Below, in pieces: positions 34,905 to 47,861 of a DNA stretch of 64,000 bases. The stretch lies in the NCBI GenBank assembly GCA_023101885.1, contig JALPQD010000403.1, positions 1,941,707-2,005,706 on the forward strand. Direction: 5' to 3'. Positions within the stretch are counted from its first letter, which is position 1; every line of letters starts with the position of its first letter. The position numbers were made by a program, and so were the translations under genes. Source of the DNA: Typhlomys cinereus. Its lineage: Eukaryota; Chordata; Mammalia; Rodentia; Platacanthomyidae. The notes beneath the pieces are model-generated. The model ran no database searches, was not told where the DNA came from, and worked only from the letters and a program-made list of their open reading frames with translations.

Positions 34905-35610
34905 TACAGGGCCCTGAGAGCCCAAGTTAGGAGTGTTTTAAGTATTGTAGAGGGGCCTGCAAGCCCAAGTAAGTGTGCTGTGAGTAGATAAGAATGTGAA
35001 TGACAGGATGGGCCTGCATGCCCACCAGGGCAAGGACATGTGCTGTGCTAATCTGTTTGGAACATTAGTAGATGACCTGTGTGCACCTTCCCCTCATGTG
35101 GGTGTAGAACCTTGTGTGCAGTGTAATGATAAGCAATAAAGTTGGTCCTTAAGGAACAGGCCTGAGGCACACCGGTAGTCTAGAGGGAGATAATAGTGAC
35201 CCGAAACTCTGTCTCCATGGATTCTGGACTCCCCAGGTTTTCCTCCAACCTTCTGGAGACCTGAAGCCCGATTCAGGAAAGTACTCTGTGGGCCAACCCA
35301 GACAGTGAACGTTGAGTGTCTGGCACTTTTAGTTCTGGTTCACTGAGGAAACCCCAGAGGCTGGCAGTCTCTGGATAGGCCTACCTGAGGGCTGAAGCCT
35401 GACTCTGGGAAAGAACTCTGTAGGCCATTGCAGACAGTGACCATTGAGTGTCCAGCGCTTCTGGCTCTGACCCACTGAGGAAACCCTGAGAGGGTGGCGA
35501 CCTCCAGAGCCTCCTAGGTGTGAGCTCAGGACCTGTCTTCGTGGGAACCCTGGAACTGGTAAGAGAGACTCCATGTCTATTTCTTGCTAGCCACGATATA
35601 GTGACCGTGT
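34905..35610 (+). mobile_element. LTR-like segment with internal tandem repeat
   Basis: There is an AATAAA at about 35,137, followed by two diverged tandem units of about 130 bases, each with 'aactctgt(g/a)ggcca', 'cagacagtga' and 'ttgagtgtc' (starting near 35,263 and 35,393). The polyadenylation signal followed by a GC-rich region suggests an ERV LTR. Edges and strand are approximate, and no retroviral gene is seen. Confidence 0.35.
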
Positions 35611-35763
35611 ACAGGTGGAGGTTGCCCAGCACAGGGTTTTATGTATATTCTAATTCGAGTTTGTTCTGATCTATGTGATTTCCCTCTTGAGTTACCATTT
35701 CACTGTGTAGCTCATCTTGACCTTCAACTTTCTTTATAGCTCAGAATGTTTCAGATCTCATGA

Positions 35764-35998
35764 TAGGCTGGACTGATGGCTCAGGAGTTATGACTCTGGT
35801 TTGCAAGCTCAGAATCTGAGTTCAGATCCCAGATCCAGTGTAAAAATCCCAGGCTAAAATGATGGCAGCCTGAACTTCTGGTTCTAGAAGGCAGAGCCTG
35901 GGAAATACCAGAATAAAACAAGAAGGGGGTAGAAGCAATAGATGACTCCTGAAATCATCCTTGGGTCTCCATAGGCACACACAGTATCTTCCCTCTCT

Positions 35999-36047
<49 letters not shown>

Positions 36048-36058
36048 TTCACACACAC

Positions 36059-36099
<41 letters not shown>

Positions 36100-36100
36100 T
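35764..36100 (+). mobile_element. B2-superfamily SINE with TC/AC tail
   Basis: The head 'gactgatggctcaggagtt' and B-box-like 'tgagttcagatccc' are followed by the standard body ('gcagagcctgggaaat') and then (TC)n at 35,993-36,049 and (AC)n at 36,052-36,098. Confidence 0.75.
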
Positions 36101-36449
36101 AAATAAACAGGAACTCAAGTTCTTCCTGTTTTTAATTTCCAAAGACTAAGAAGATTACAATCATGTACCACCATCTACCTTAATCATGGTTTTTAAAATA
36201 ATTTCTTTAGAATATCTAGAACATACTTAATGTCATAGTCAAAATTTTATGTTTCTCTTTGAAGACATTGTTGTGATATGAAAGAACTGACAAGTAGTTA
36301 TCAGGAAACTGGTCTCCATGGGTTTCATTCCTGCACTCAGGTCAGGGGAAAGTGACCATGAAGATTAACTGACTGCTTCTCTATTAAAGAAAACAAGAAT
36401 CAGGCAGTAGTTAAGGAATAAAAATAAGTGAATTCCGAAATTCTCCCAA

Positions 36450-36573
36450 GACAAGAGGGGATGGGGAGGTAGGGAGGAGGAGTAAGGGGTTCGGGGGGAG
36501 GAGGAGGGAGAGAGGGAACTGGTCTACCTATTAAGTTTGTATGAGCGGAAATAATAAAAAACTATTAAAAAAA
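36450..36573 (+). mobile_element. Short 5'-truncated L1 3' end
   Basis: A purine-rich block is followed by 'ctacctattaagtttgtat' and 'gagcggaaataataaaa', the same terminus as the 7.4 kb L1. It is only about 120 bases long. Confidence 0.8.
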
Positions 36574-37031
36574 GAAACTTCAGGATAGAACTGAGCTGAA
36601 ATGGCAAGTGTGGCTTCACACCAAGAGTAGAGTGGGGACAGACAGTGTGAAATTACCACAAGAAAGTGCCAAAGGTGGAGTGGGAATCTGGCTTCCCCAC
36701 ACCAGTAAGGAACTTTGATGAAGGAAGGTCATGAACCAGACCCTGTGGGTAGGAAGACCCAAGCAACAACCTAGGCTGGCTAGAGAGCTACAGGGACCAG
36801 ATATGCAGGGTAACTAGCTACCTATGATCTTTCAAGCTTTCAATTGATTGTCATAGTCCCACCACCACTCTCAGAATGTTCTTGTTCCACCAGACTGGGT
36901 TACACAACAAGGTTGAAGTGATGTTTGATATTTTACCTTAGAAAATATTTTTTCCCAGGGGAAGGCATGTCTGTTATTATTCTACGTCATGAACAAATTA
37001 TCTAGAAACAGCTCAGTATGTAGGATCTTTG

Positions 37032-37032
<1 letters not shown>

Positions 37033-37066
<34 letters not shown>

Positions 37067-37327
37067 GAGCACACTTCTTATACACTTGTGTGCTAGTAGA
37101 CACTGTGTGTGCCTCTAGATGTTCAAGGATGACTTCAGAATCAATCCTAGACTGCTCTGCCTTCTTATTGCTTTGCTCTGGGATTTCCTTTGCTCTGTTT
37201 TCAAGGGCTGGAAGTTCAGGCCACAATCATTTCTGCTTGACATTTTTATGTGGGATTCAGGATCTGAAATGAGTTTTCTCTTATGTGAAGCAGAGTCTTA
37301 ACTCCTGAGTCATCTCTTCACCTCCAT
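37033..37327 (-). mobile_element. B2-superfamily SINE (minus) with TG tail
   Basis: A (TG)n run at 37,034-37,065 is followed by the antisense body ('ttgctttgctctgggattt') and the antisense head ('aactcctgagtcatctctt'). Confidence 0.75.
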
Positions 37328-38023
37328 AGGCTTTTAAAGAAGGCTCAGGTCCCATTGTGAAGCTCTACACTGTGTGAAGCCAACCATGTTTCCAACCTGA
37401 AGCTCTAGATCAACATACCAGCATGTCTAGATGATGCCAGGATGCCTCCCCATCACTCAGAAAGGACATTTCTGGCCTAGGATCCTCAGGTCTAACTAGT
37501 GAGTCTAATGTTAAAATACAGGACTTCAGATGGGACATAGACAGAACAAACACTCGCCTTCCTTGCAACATCACACTGCTTAAAATGACTACCACTGCTT
37601 CCTTTTCTCCTCCAGCTTGGATCACTTTGTAATGCAATCATGCACTTCTTTGAATAGGTCAGACATCCTAGAACAATACACAAGGCAAGCAAAAGGAAAC
37701 AAAACAAATCCATTGAGACTCAGAATTAGAACAATTGTATTCTCTCTGAGTCATCACTAAAGAAAATTTCAGAGGAAAACTTCTGAAGACAGAGCAACTA
37801 CTTTGTGATGCTTGGATTTGAAACCTGTTGGGAAAGGTGAGGCCTGACAGTCACTAGACAGTCAAGGTCACAGCTGCAGTCTAGCCTCCAGGTTCACATG
37901 TTTGAACAGCCAATTTCCTGCATTCTGCTAAGGTCAACTGTCCTGTAATTGTTTATAGATGAAGCTGAGCCCTATGTAGAGCCCTTTCACATCTTTTGAA
38001 AGAAGAAAAAAGTTGTCAGAGTC

Positions 38024-38394
38024 TGTTGGGCCTGCCCAAGGATAACAGTCTTGGAAGGAGTGAGCAGGGCATAGCTTAGCACATGGGGCCAAAGGTGGCG
38101 CTGGGAGCTAGTGTCCTAGGTGTAATCCTGATCACATTACACAGAGTCCTAATTGGCTTATAGGAGCCAACATAGATTTATGTTTAGTCTGACCTATGCA
38201 GAATAGTGCTTTACTGACCATCAAGGAAATTGGCTGCCTGTTTTGCATGCTTTTGAGTCTTTGTCTATATAAGCTGATTTGTTACCCCAATAAACTGAGA
38301 TCTTGCTTTGACAAACTCCCTGTCCGTGGCCGAGTCTCTGGAGGGCAGAGGCGGAGGTGCGGGTGGTCAGGCTTTACTTATCTTCGTCGTTACA
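38024..38394 (+). mobile_element. Probable solitary LTR
   Basis: The segment begins TGTTGGGCC and ends CGTTACA. A TATATAA at 38,266-38,272 and an AATAAA at 38,289-38,294 lie in order. The short spacing between them and the lack of a clear target-site duplication leave the edges uncertain. No internal genes follow. Confidence 0.5.
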
Positions 38395-39129
38395 GCCAGG
38401 AGCTGTGTAACTGAGTGAATGAATGAGTGAGTGACGGAGTGTCGCTTTGAGAGACTTCCTGCTGTGTCCGGAGGCCCCTGGATTTAGGTGGGGGTAAAGG
38501 GCCTGCAGCATATTCGCCTTTCTCTGCCCCGATGGCCTGGATTCATCACAGTGTATGCCTGGGGGAATTGCCCCATCAAGAGTCTAAATCTAGGGTTTTC
38601 TGGGAAGAAGTCCCCCCAGTTTCCTGCAGAGATCAGAGGTTCACTCTTGGGCCTTGACTCTCCTCTGGGAGGAAGAAGACACTTTCTGAATAGGCAGCAG
38701 CCTCCTAGTAAGTTACATATGAAGGAAAGTGAGGAGTAGACACAGACAGGGAGGCACAGGGAAGACTTTCTGTGTTGGTAAAAACATGATGCCAGATTTC
38801 ATAGAATTAGGTGGGCATGTCACATGCAGGTGTCTGTGTGATGGTGACATATTTCCCCAGTGAAAGCCCAAGTCAGCCAGTCTCCCATGAGTGTCTATGT
38901 TGGTTGGAGCTCTACTGCCAAGCTGGACAAGGACCTGCAATCAAAGCATTGTAAGCCAGAATAAAACTCCTTATTCCCTTGAGCTATTTGGCCATGAATT
39001 TATTGTCAACATGTAGAGTAACTGCAACATTATATTAATAACTATCCATTGATAAAGGAGACATCTTGAATGAAAACTGAGATGTGCACATTGGATTTAA
39101 AAATAAGTGTTTAGAAGAAAATGTGTCAC

Positions 39130-39480
39130 CAACGATTCAGGGAGGTAGCCCAGGCTCCCAAATCAAGGAGGTCCAAGGTCCTGGTCAGGACAAGCCTGAA
39201 CAAATTGGGACATGCCCCGGACATGTTCTGATAGAGGCACCATTTATGTGGAGTGATGAACACCCAATGGGAAGTGGTCATCTAACCTACCTCTGCAATG
39301 GACACCTAGTAAATGGCTAAATGATTGGTGGCTGTTCCCTGGAGCGGAGAGATGGCAACCCCTGATTGGACCCCTGACCCTATATAAGTTCAAACACTTC
39401 CTTAAGTAAAATGAGGCTGCAGCAACTCGTTCATTGCCTGCTTCTCACCTGACTCTCGGGGTCTGTGGTGACTCCGTGCC
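39130..39480 (+). mobile_element. LTR-like U3/R segment
   Basis: A TATATAAG at 39,381-39,388 is followed by 'tcacctgactctcggggtc', a composition like the U3-R part of a rodent ERV LTR. Termini are not resolved. Confidence 0.3.
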
Positions 39481-40008
39481 CCTCACCCCTTCACCTCCAG
39501 CCTGGAAGCCCTTGCCGACTTTCCATTCCTTTCCCTGGCCGGCCCAGCAGAGATTGGGCAACAAGAAGTTTGTTTCACATCTCCTTAGCAGATTGACTTG
39601 TAGTGGTCTCTTACCTAGGGCCTATGACCTCCATACCTATAGGTTTTCAGTTAGACTTATAGCATTAGGCATGGAAGAAGAGGGGACAGAAAGAATTTAA
39701 GAGCCTTAGGGTAGGGAGGGGGTGCTATCACATAGTGTCTGTACACAGTAAAGTCACTATATCCACAAAATCATTGGAGCTGTGTTTACTTGCGCAAAAC
39801 CTTGACAAGACTCAATACCATTGGGATTACATCACCGATGAGAGAAGAGCTCTGTGGGCCCAGCCTTCTCTGAGTGAATACTGATGGTTAATGTGGGCTG
39901 GTGGGAGGGGGCCTGCTTGCTTCTGTGGGGTTGCTGCGGATATATCACCCATGCTGCAGCATGTGCCCAGGGACATGTTCATGCAGACAACCTTTCCTAA
40001 AGTCAGTG

Positions 40009-40011
<3 letters not shown>

Positions 40012-40049
<38 letters not shown>

Positions 40050-40115
40050 TCTTCTCTCTCTCTTCTTTTCTCTCTCTCTCTGTTCTCTCTCTCTCTCTCT
40101 CCTCTCTTTCACACA
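40012..40115. repeat. (TC)n microsatellite
   Basis: About 100 bases of TC repeat with a few interruptions, then a short CA-rich stretch. Positions 40,140-41,550 hold no recognised gene. Confidence 0.95.
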
Positions 40116-41564
40116 CAAGCACACACTCAAATATACACATACAGCATAAAATTAGGTGGTAAACTGGGGAAGAAGAGGGAGGGAAAATGAGGTAGGCGTA
40201 ATATGGGAAGTAAATAACCAGATTCATTGTATGTGTAGACAAAACTATTTTAAAAAAGAACTCCACTCAAACATGGACACTGTATCTTTAAAAATTAATA
40301 GCTTTTAGATTCCCAATTAATGATATGCATGCTGATACATTTAGGGCAGTATATGCTGGCAACTATCGTCTACTTCAGAATTCAAAAACAATGTATTTAG
40401 TTATGGACACAGAGGTGGACAGGTGGACAGACCTGAAGAAGAAAATTTCAACATGAATAAATGAGAGTATGTGGTGGAGGATATTGCTGATATTTTCTGA
40501 AGGTATTTTCTAGTCTTACCTTCTAACCATCACTTTTTGGAAACTTGTCCAAATATATTATTAGAGAAAATGTCTTTTTGTCTCCAGTTGTCTTGTGTTA
40601 CTGCCCATCTTATCATAGTAACTAAATGCCTGACTGGCAGCACTTGAGGAGAAAAAGCTTATTTTTCTCATGGATCAGAGGGCTCAGAGCATGCTCGTTT
40701 GGTCTCAAGTGTGTAACAAAGCATCATGGCATTGAGCACACTTAGTGGAATAATATCTGCACATCATGAGATACAGGAAGACAAGAGAAGATGAAAGTTG
40801 GTCAGAGTACAGGACTGTCTTTCATAGGTACACCCCACTCATCTATTTCCTCCTGCTAGAACACACCACCTAAAGTTTCCACAACTTTCTGAAATAGTGA
40901 CACCAATTGAGGATGAGGCCTGGAACACAAGAACCTGTTCCGGACATTTCCTGGGACATCTTCTGTCCTCCTTTAAGGACACCTTCATCCTATACGTGTA
41001 TATTCACCTCTAAAAGGACATATTCATCCTGTTTGTACACCAAGTGTTCCTCATCTTCCAGAGACTGTTATGTATGGTAAACAGACACAGTGTCAAATGA
41101 TATCCTACAGAGAGCAAAACACCAGGACATACTACATTGCAGATAGGTAAACCCTGTGTGAGAAGATGGAAACACTTGTGAAGACCAAGGGAGGGATGGT
41201 ACTGACAAAGAACACAGGTGCTGACCCACAGGAGGAAAGGTACTTCACCTAGTCCAGCTCTTCAGTGGAGTGTGAGAGACTGAAAGGGAAGTGAGGTCAA
41301 GAAGGTTTGGAGAGAGAGAGGACTGAGAACAATACCCCGTGCTGAGTGCAGCAGCTGGCACTGGCCACTCTGAGCCAGATGTGAGGAAGGGTAGAGCATA
41401 AGGGATCATCTTGGGGTGGGGACAGAGAGCTGTGCTCATGTGTGCAGGGTGTTATGGTAAGGGACTAGCATTTTAAGCACCACTCTGTGAAAACTAAAGT
41501 CAATATTCATTTCTATTTTTATCCCTCGACAGTTCCATGCAAGAATACAAAGAATTTACATAAT

Positions 41565-41860
41565 GTTAACAGCCTGGAGAAACAATTCAGGGGTGAAGAC
41601 TCTTCTTCGCAAGCAGAAAGTCATCAGGTCCTACATAAAAATGCCAGGCAGAAAACAACAGGGCCCTACGCTTCTGGCCATGTGGTGGAGCCTGGAAAAT
41701 CCCAGAGCAAATCAAAAAGGAGGTAGAAACAATACAAGATGAGTCCCAAAAAACTGTTGGTCCTCAACAGGGACACTCAGTGCCCTCTGATACACACAAA
41801 CGCATACACACACCAAAAAAGTAAATACATGAAATAAACAAACAAATAAATATGTAATGT
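41565..41860 (+). mobile_element. B2-superfamily SINE, degraded head
   Basis: The body ('acgcttctggccatgtggt', 'gaaaatcccagagcaaat') and CA/A-rich tail are clear. The tRNA head around the B box is reduced ('catcaggtcctacataaaa'). Confidence 0.7.
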
Positions 41861-42059
41861 TCGGCCCTTACTACCTACTCTCATCTTCATCACTTTTCCA
41901 CTCCACCTGTTTTCTTCTCTACCAGACTTATTCCCACATTCAGGCTTTTTGCATGGGCCAGCCATTGAGTTTCATCTGAGTTGTTTGTACTGGCCTGTGC
42001 CTGATCACTTTCTGGAGCATGGTTTACATATCAGGGGATTATAATATTGAGGAAAGCTG

Positions 42060-43680
42060 GTTGTCTCCATCACTGTCCAGCATTAACATTCAATAGTCTC
42101 TCAAGGAGGTGTGGTCCTCTTGAGTCCTTTTCCTTTCCATGGTGAAATGTTGATTGGTCAAATATTGTGCAGGTCTTGTGGAAGTAGACACCTCTGTAGT
42201 GAGTTTATAGGTGCAACAGTCCTGTCATGTCAGAAGATACAGTACCCTGCCCCACTCTCTGGCTCTCATATTCTTACCATCTTCTCCTCTGTGATGTTCG
42301 GGAACCTTGTTGTAGATGATTCTGAAGTTCTTTGTAGGCACAAGAGTCCATAGTCACATATTCTCTATGCTTTGGCCAGCTGTGATTATCTCTATTATAT
42401 AAACTTATTTGAAAGGAAGCTTCTAAGTTGAGGACTAAGAGCTGCTCTAATATAAGGGTATAATAATAAGTTTTTAAATGGTAGTTTGACATCATATCCT
42501 TATAGCTATACCTTAGTATTTGTTTTCCACTAAAGCCTATTAACATCCCTATCCATAGGTTTCCGACCTGTATTACAAGTACCAGATGGGTGTTTCCTGT
42601 GGAAAAGTGGGTGTTCAGTCAAATTATAAAGCAGTTGGTTATGCCTGTGGCATTAATGCGAATATTGAGCCAATAGTTTCCTCTTGCCAATATGGCTGTT
42701 ATTTTGCAGCTAACAGTAGCCATGGTTGAGACTGATGATTACTTTTCTCTCCTAGCAATCTGAAAAATATCTTCTCATATTATGAAATCTGATCATCACA
42801 CTTGCAATCAGTTCCAGCTTGCATTCTCCATGTCTCATGATCAGCATGTGTGGCTCTTCAACAATAGTGTTTGACTTTTAGGTTATGGAGGACAACAAAG
42901 AGCACTGGTAAAAGCCAAGAGCATATGGAAGGGGACACCATAGATCATAGGTGAGAACAAGTTAGTATAAATGCCTGATGACAAATTGCCATCTAACACT
43001 TATACCCATAGGCTAGAACAATACTCATCCCTTGACCCAGAGCCATCTCTTTGCAATGGAAAGTGTTTAATACCGAGAGTCATAACTGAGCAATGTACAG
43101 AGAATAAGAGACTGTGAGCCGTTCTAAATCAGTTCTAAATCATCAAATCATTCCCTGTACCAATACCCCGGGAATTTTGCAGAATAGGGGGTAACAAGAC
43201 TATAAGATCCTGAGGATAGGAAGGGGTGCTGTTGAAGACAGGGTTGTTGCACCTAAGAATTCTCTGCAGAGATGTCCACTTCCTCAAGAACTCCACAAGA
43301 TTTTGCCTATCGACATTTCACTATGGAAGGAGGAAGATCTCAAGAGTCACTATACCTCTTTGAAAATCTACTGAATGCTAATACCAGACACAAGAATGTG
43401 CACTATTTCCTTATTGATTTACCAATAGATAAGGTATCCGTGCCCCATCAAACACTCAGGGAATTGCCATAGAGGCATTGCTGAAGAAATCTGGGGGTCA
43501 CACATGAAAAAGATGTGAACGTAGTAGAGAGGTTGGTTTTAAAGGGTGTGTATGTGGTGAACAAGTAGAGGGGAATTGAGCTGGATAGAAAGGTATGAAA
43601 GAAACATAAATGCATTGCATTTATACATGAAAGTGTGAAATAATAGAAAATCCTAAAGAGGTAAAAAAGGGTGCAATGGG
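42060..43680. mobile_element. Old L1 3'UTR fragments in both orientations
   Basis: 42,060-42,800 resembles antisense old L1 3'UTR, and 43,000-43,680 resembles sense Lx-type 3'UTR ('gagaataagagactgtgag', 'cacaagattttgcctatcg'). The second piece matches the left edge of the window (1-230) closely at its end. Confidence 0.45.
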
Positions 43681-43684
43681 GAAA

Positions 43685-46600
43685 GGTGGTAGGGGCCATG
43701 CCCCAGCTCCCTAAGTTAATTGCACTCGACACCAGCACCTCTCCCCTTTCCCCACCCACCCGGGATGCCCAATCCAGCCAGCACAAACTGCACCCTAGGT
43801 AATCACTCCCTACTCACCCCCAAACCCCAGGTAACCCACTAGTCCCAGCTTCTCCCACCAGCCAGTCATTGAGGATGCTCCTCCAGGTCAACTAATTCAG
43901 TTCTGTGAAAAACACACAGAAACTGAAAGAAGGTCTTAAGAGTGAAAATGACAATGCCTAAGTCAAAGTGCAAATCCATGAGAATTAAAACCCAGAAAGC
44001 AAATCTTCCACTGAAGGAATTAACCCCATAGTGATAGACGATAACCAGAACAAATCCACAGAAAATAGCCAAGAAAGCCTGACCCAAGATAATGATATTC
44101 AAAACATGATTACTACCATGATCAATACTATGAAAGAAGAAATCCTGGAGGAATTAAATAACTGCATCAACCACTTTGAAGAGGAACACATCAGACACTT
44201 GGAGGAGTTGAGAAAAACAGTTCAAGAAACAAAAATAGGCATGGAGCAGTTAAACAGACTCAAGCAGAGTTTAAAACTGAACTAAAAGACAAGTTATCTT
44301 CAACCCAGAACTCAACAGAGAGTCTTATCAGCAGAACTAGTGAAGCAGAAAATAGAATTTCAGACCTTGAAGACAAAGTGGGAGTATAAACCAGCTCAAT
44401 AGAAGAGGCCGTTAAAGCCAAAAAGATACTCAAGAGAAATATTTACGGGTTATGGGACACCCTCTAAAAGCCTAACATGCATACTCATGGAATACCAGAG
44501 CAAGAATCCCAACATACCACACCTGAATAAATTTTCCAAACTATCATCAAGGAAAATTTCCTCATCTAAAAAAAGAGAGACCCATCCATATACAAGAGGG
44601 ATTCTCCACCCCCAAACAGATATGACCAAAATAGAAACTCACCACAGCAAATAATAGTTAAAAAAAATCCACATTCAAGACAAAGAAATGGTGCTGAGAA
44701 CTTCAAAAGAAAAAAAAAAACAAGACACTTTTAAAAGTAAACCTACTAAAATAACAAATGACTTCTCAATGGAAACAGTAAAAGCAAGAAGACCTTGGAG
44801 AGACACTTCAAGTATTGAATGAGCAAAACTGTCAACCCAGGCTGATATACCCCGCAAACCTATCTGTCATGATCAAGGGAGAAAGAAAAATTTTCCAGCA
44901 CAAAGACAACTTGAAGGCTTACATGTCCATCAAACTTGGCCTTCAAAAAATGCTAGAAATTATACTCAAGCTTGAAGAAAAAAAACAAGCAGGAGGACAG
45001 AAGGGAAGTATAATACCACCAAAACCTAAAAGCGATACAATACACTTATAAAAGCCACTAAACATAATAAATGTCCGGAATTAAAAATAATTTCTCCATT
45101 ATAAAATTAAACGTCAATGGAATTAACTCAATGATTAAGAGACACAGATTACAAATTTGGTTTAAAAATCAAAACCCATCAATCTGCTGCCTGCAGGAAA
45201 CCCATCTTACCACAAAAGAGAGGCACATTCTAAAAATAAAAGGCTGGTCCAAAATTCTGCAAGCTAATGGAACCAGGAAACAGGCAGGGGTAGCCATTAT
45301 GCTATCAGACAAAGTGGACTTCATACCAAAGAAAATCATAAGAGACACAGATGAATACTACATTTTAGTCACAGGTACAATTCACCAGGAAGACTTCACA
45401 ATACTGAACATATATGCACCCAATACGCCCCCCCCACATTCATTAAGCAAACCCTGCAAGGTCTAAAGCGAGAAATCAACCTGCAAACGATAATTCTTGG
45501 GGATTTCAATAAGGCCTTCTCAACATGGGATAGATCAACAGGTCAAAAACTTAACAGAGACACTTTAGAACTTAATCAAACCCTTACTGAAAAGGACCTT
45601 ACAGATCTTTATTGAACTTTTCATCCACACACCAAAGAATGCACATTTTTCTCACCAGCACATGAAACTTTCTCCAAAATAGATCACATATTGGGCCACA
45701 AAAGAAATCTCCACATATACAGGAAAGTTGAAATTCTAGGCTGTATCCTATCAGACCACCATGGTCTTAAGCTTTGATATCCATAATACAACAAACAACA
45801 GAAAAAACACTAACTCCTAGAAACTAAATACTATGATGCTGAATGAGAATTGGATTCAGGAAGAAATTAAAATGGAAATTCTAGATTTCCTGAAAGTGAA
45901 CGATAATGAAAATGTAATTTACCAAAATCTTTGGGACACAATGAAAACTGTCCTAAGAGGTAAGTTCATAGCTCTTAATGCCTACATAAAAAAATGGAAA
46001 TATCACAAATAAATAACTTAACAATGCAGCTCAAAGCTTAGAGACACTAGAGCAATTTGATCACAAAAGCTGTAGAAGAGGAGATTAGCAAAACAAGGGG
46101 AGAAATATCTTAATTTGAGATTAGGAAAACCATACAGAGAATCAACCAGTCACAAAGCAGGTTTGATACAACACTAGCTAAATTAACCAAAAGCAAGAGA
46201 GAGAAAACACAATTAACAAAATTAGAATTGAAAATGGAGTTATCACTAGAGGTATCCAAGAAATTCAGAGAATTATAACATCATATTTCAAAAACATATA
46301 CTCTGTGAAATTTGTCAACACAATAGAAATGGATGAATTCCTAAGTAAGTACAACTTACCTACATTGAATCAGGAGGTTGTTTTTTTGAAATACAACTTT
46401 CAGCACAGCCTACACTTCTGGCCCTGTGGGTGGACACTTTCTTAGCTACCTTGAATCATGTCTTGGACCATTTGAATTTATCACAGAATTCTACCAGACA
46501 TTTAAGGAACAACTAACACCAATATTCTCTAAACTGTTCCATCAAATTGTGAAGGAAGGAACATTGCCAAATCCTTTCTATGAAGCTATCCACTCTCATC

Positions 46601-47861
46601 ACTTATTTAAATATTGTACTTGAAGTCTTAGCTGGAGCCATTAGACGAGAAAGGGAGATAAAAGGGATTTAAATCAGAAAGTAAGAATCAAGTCATCTCT
46701 ATTTGCAGATGACATGATCATATACCCAAGTGATCCTAAAAACTCCACCAGGGAATTCCTGGAACTAATACAAAATTTAAACAGGGTGGCAGGTTTCAAA
46801 ACAAATGTGCAAAAATCAGTGGTCTTCCTATATGCCAAGGATGAAAGAAGTCAAAAAGCCCTAAGAGAAACAATCCCATTTACTATAAACCCTAAAAAGT
46901 GAAATACCTTGGTATAAACGTAACCAAGGAAGTGAGAGACTTTTATGATGAAAACTTCAAAACCCTGAAGAAAGAAATTACAGAAGACACCAGAAGGTGG
47001 AAAGACCTCTCATGCTCCTGAATTGGCAGAATAAACATCATAAAAATGACCATCTTCCCAAAGTAATATGCAGATTCAATGCTATACCAATCAAAATCCC
47101 CAAGCAAATCTTTAAAGAAATTGGCCAAACAATCTCACAAAATTCATATGGAGGCACAAAAGACCCAGGATAGCAAAAACAATCCTGAATAACAAAAACA
47201 TTGCTGTAAGTATCACCATACCAAACTTTATTCTATACTACAAATCCGTAGTAATAAAAATGGCCTGTTACTGGCTCCAAAATAGAATGTAGATCAATGG
47301 ATAAGGGTTGAAGACCCAGATATAAGCCCACACAATTATAGCCATTTGATCTTGGACAAAACATTCAATGGAAAAAGACAGCATCTTCAATAAATGGTGC
47401 TGGCAAAACTGGATGTCCACATGCAGAAGATTAAAACTGGACTGTACTTGTCACCAGGCACAAAAATCAATTCCAAATGGATCAAAGACCGCAATATTAG
47501 GTTAGAGACTATAAAAGCCCTAGTTGAAAGGTTAGGGAACTCTTTGAGATGATTGGACTAGGGAAACAGTTCCTAATCAGAAATCTAATTGCACATTCAC
47601 TAGAACCAACACTCAACAAATAGGATCTTATGAAATTAGAGAGCTTCTGTTCAGATAAGGAAATTGTAAACCCAGCAAAAAGGCAATCCACAGAATGGAA
47701 GAAAATGTTCAGTAACCACATATCTGATAGAGCTCTATTATCGGAGTGCACAATGAACTTAGAAAACTAAACACCAATGAGAAAAATGGCCCAATTGAAA
47801 AATGGGCCTGGGAACTCAAAAGAAACTTTTCCAGGAATGAAATTGAAATGTCTAACAAATA
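43685..47861 (+). mobile_element. L1 (plus): 5'UTR end, ORF1, most of ORF2; inactive
   Basis: An L1 5'UTR tail (43,685-43,953) leads to the ORF1 start ATG at 43,954 (MPKSKC). Shifts then break ORF1: the coiled coil is at 44,031-44,285 and the C-terminal domain at 44,815-45,051. ORF2 begins at 45,071 and reads the endonuclease domain to about 45,466, where a shift occurs in a C-rich run. A TGA lies after TDLY near 45,613, and there is a deletion within the reverse transcriptase near 46,590. The element stops abruptly at 47,861 without a 3'UTR. Confidence 0.88.
45071..47860 (+). pseudogene. L1 ORF2, broken copy
   Basis: It has an endonuclease start (IIKLNVNGINSMIKRH, CCLQETHL) and later pieces with FADDMIIYPSD near 46,700, so the catalytic Asp pair is present. 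Between them roughly 500 bases of palm sequence are missing. Stops are numerous. Confidence 0.8.

Noticed and set aside
38024..39480. A complete provirus between the two LTR-like segments
   Set aside because: The two segments differ from each other, and no retroviral gene frames lie between them, so they look like unrelated solitary LTRs.
43272..43472. 66-codon frame beginning MSTSSRTPQ as a possible small gene
   Set aside because: It lies within sequence that resembles an old L1 3'UTR and has no splice or promoter context.
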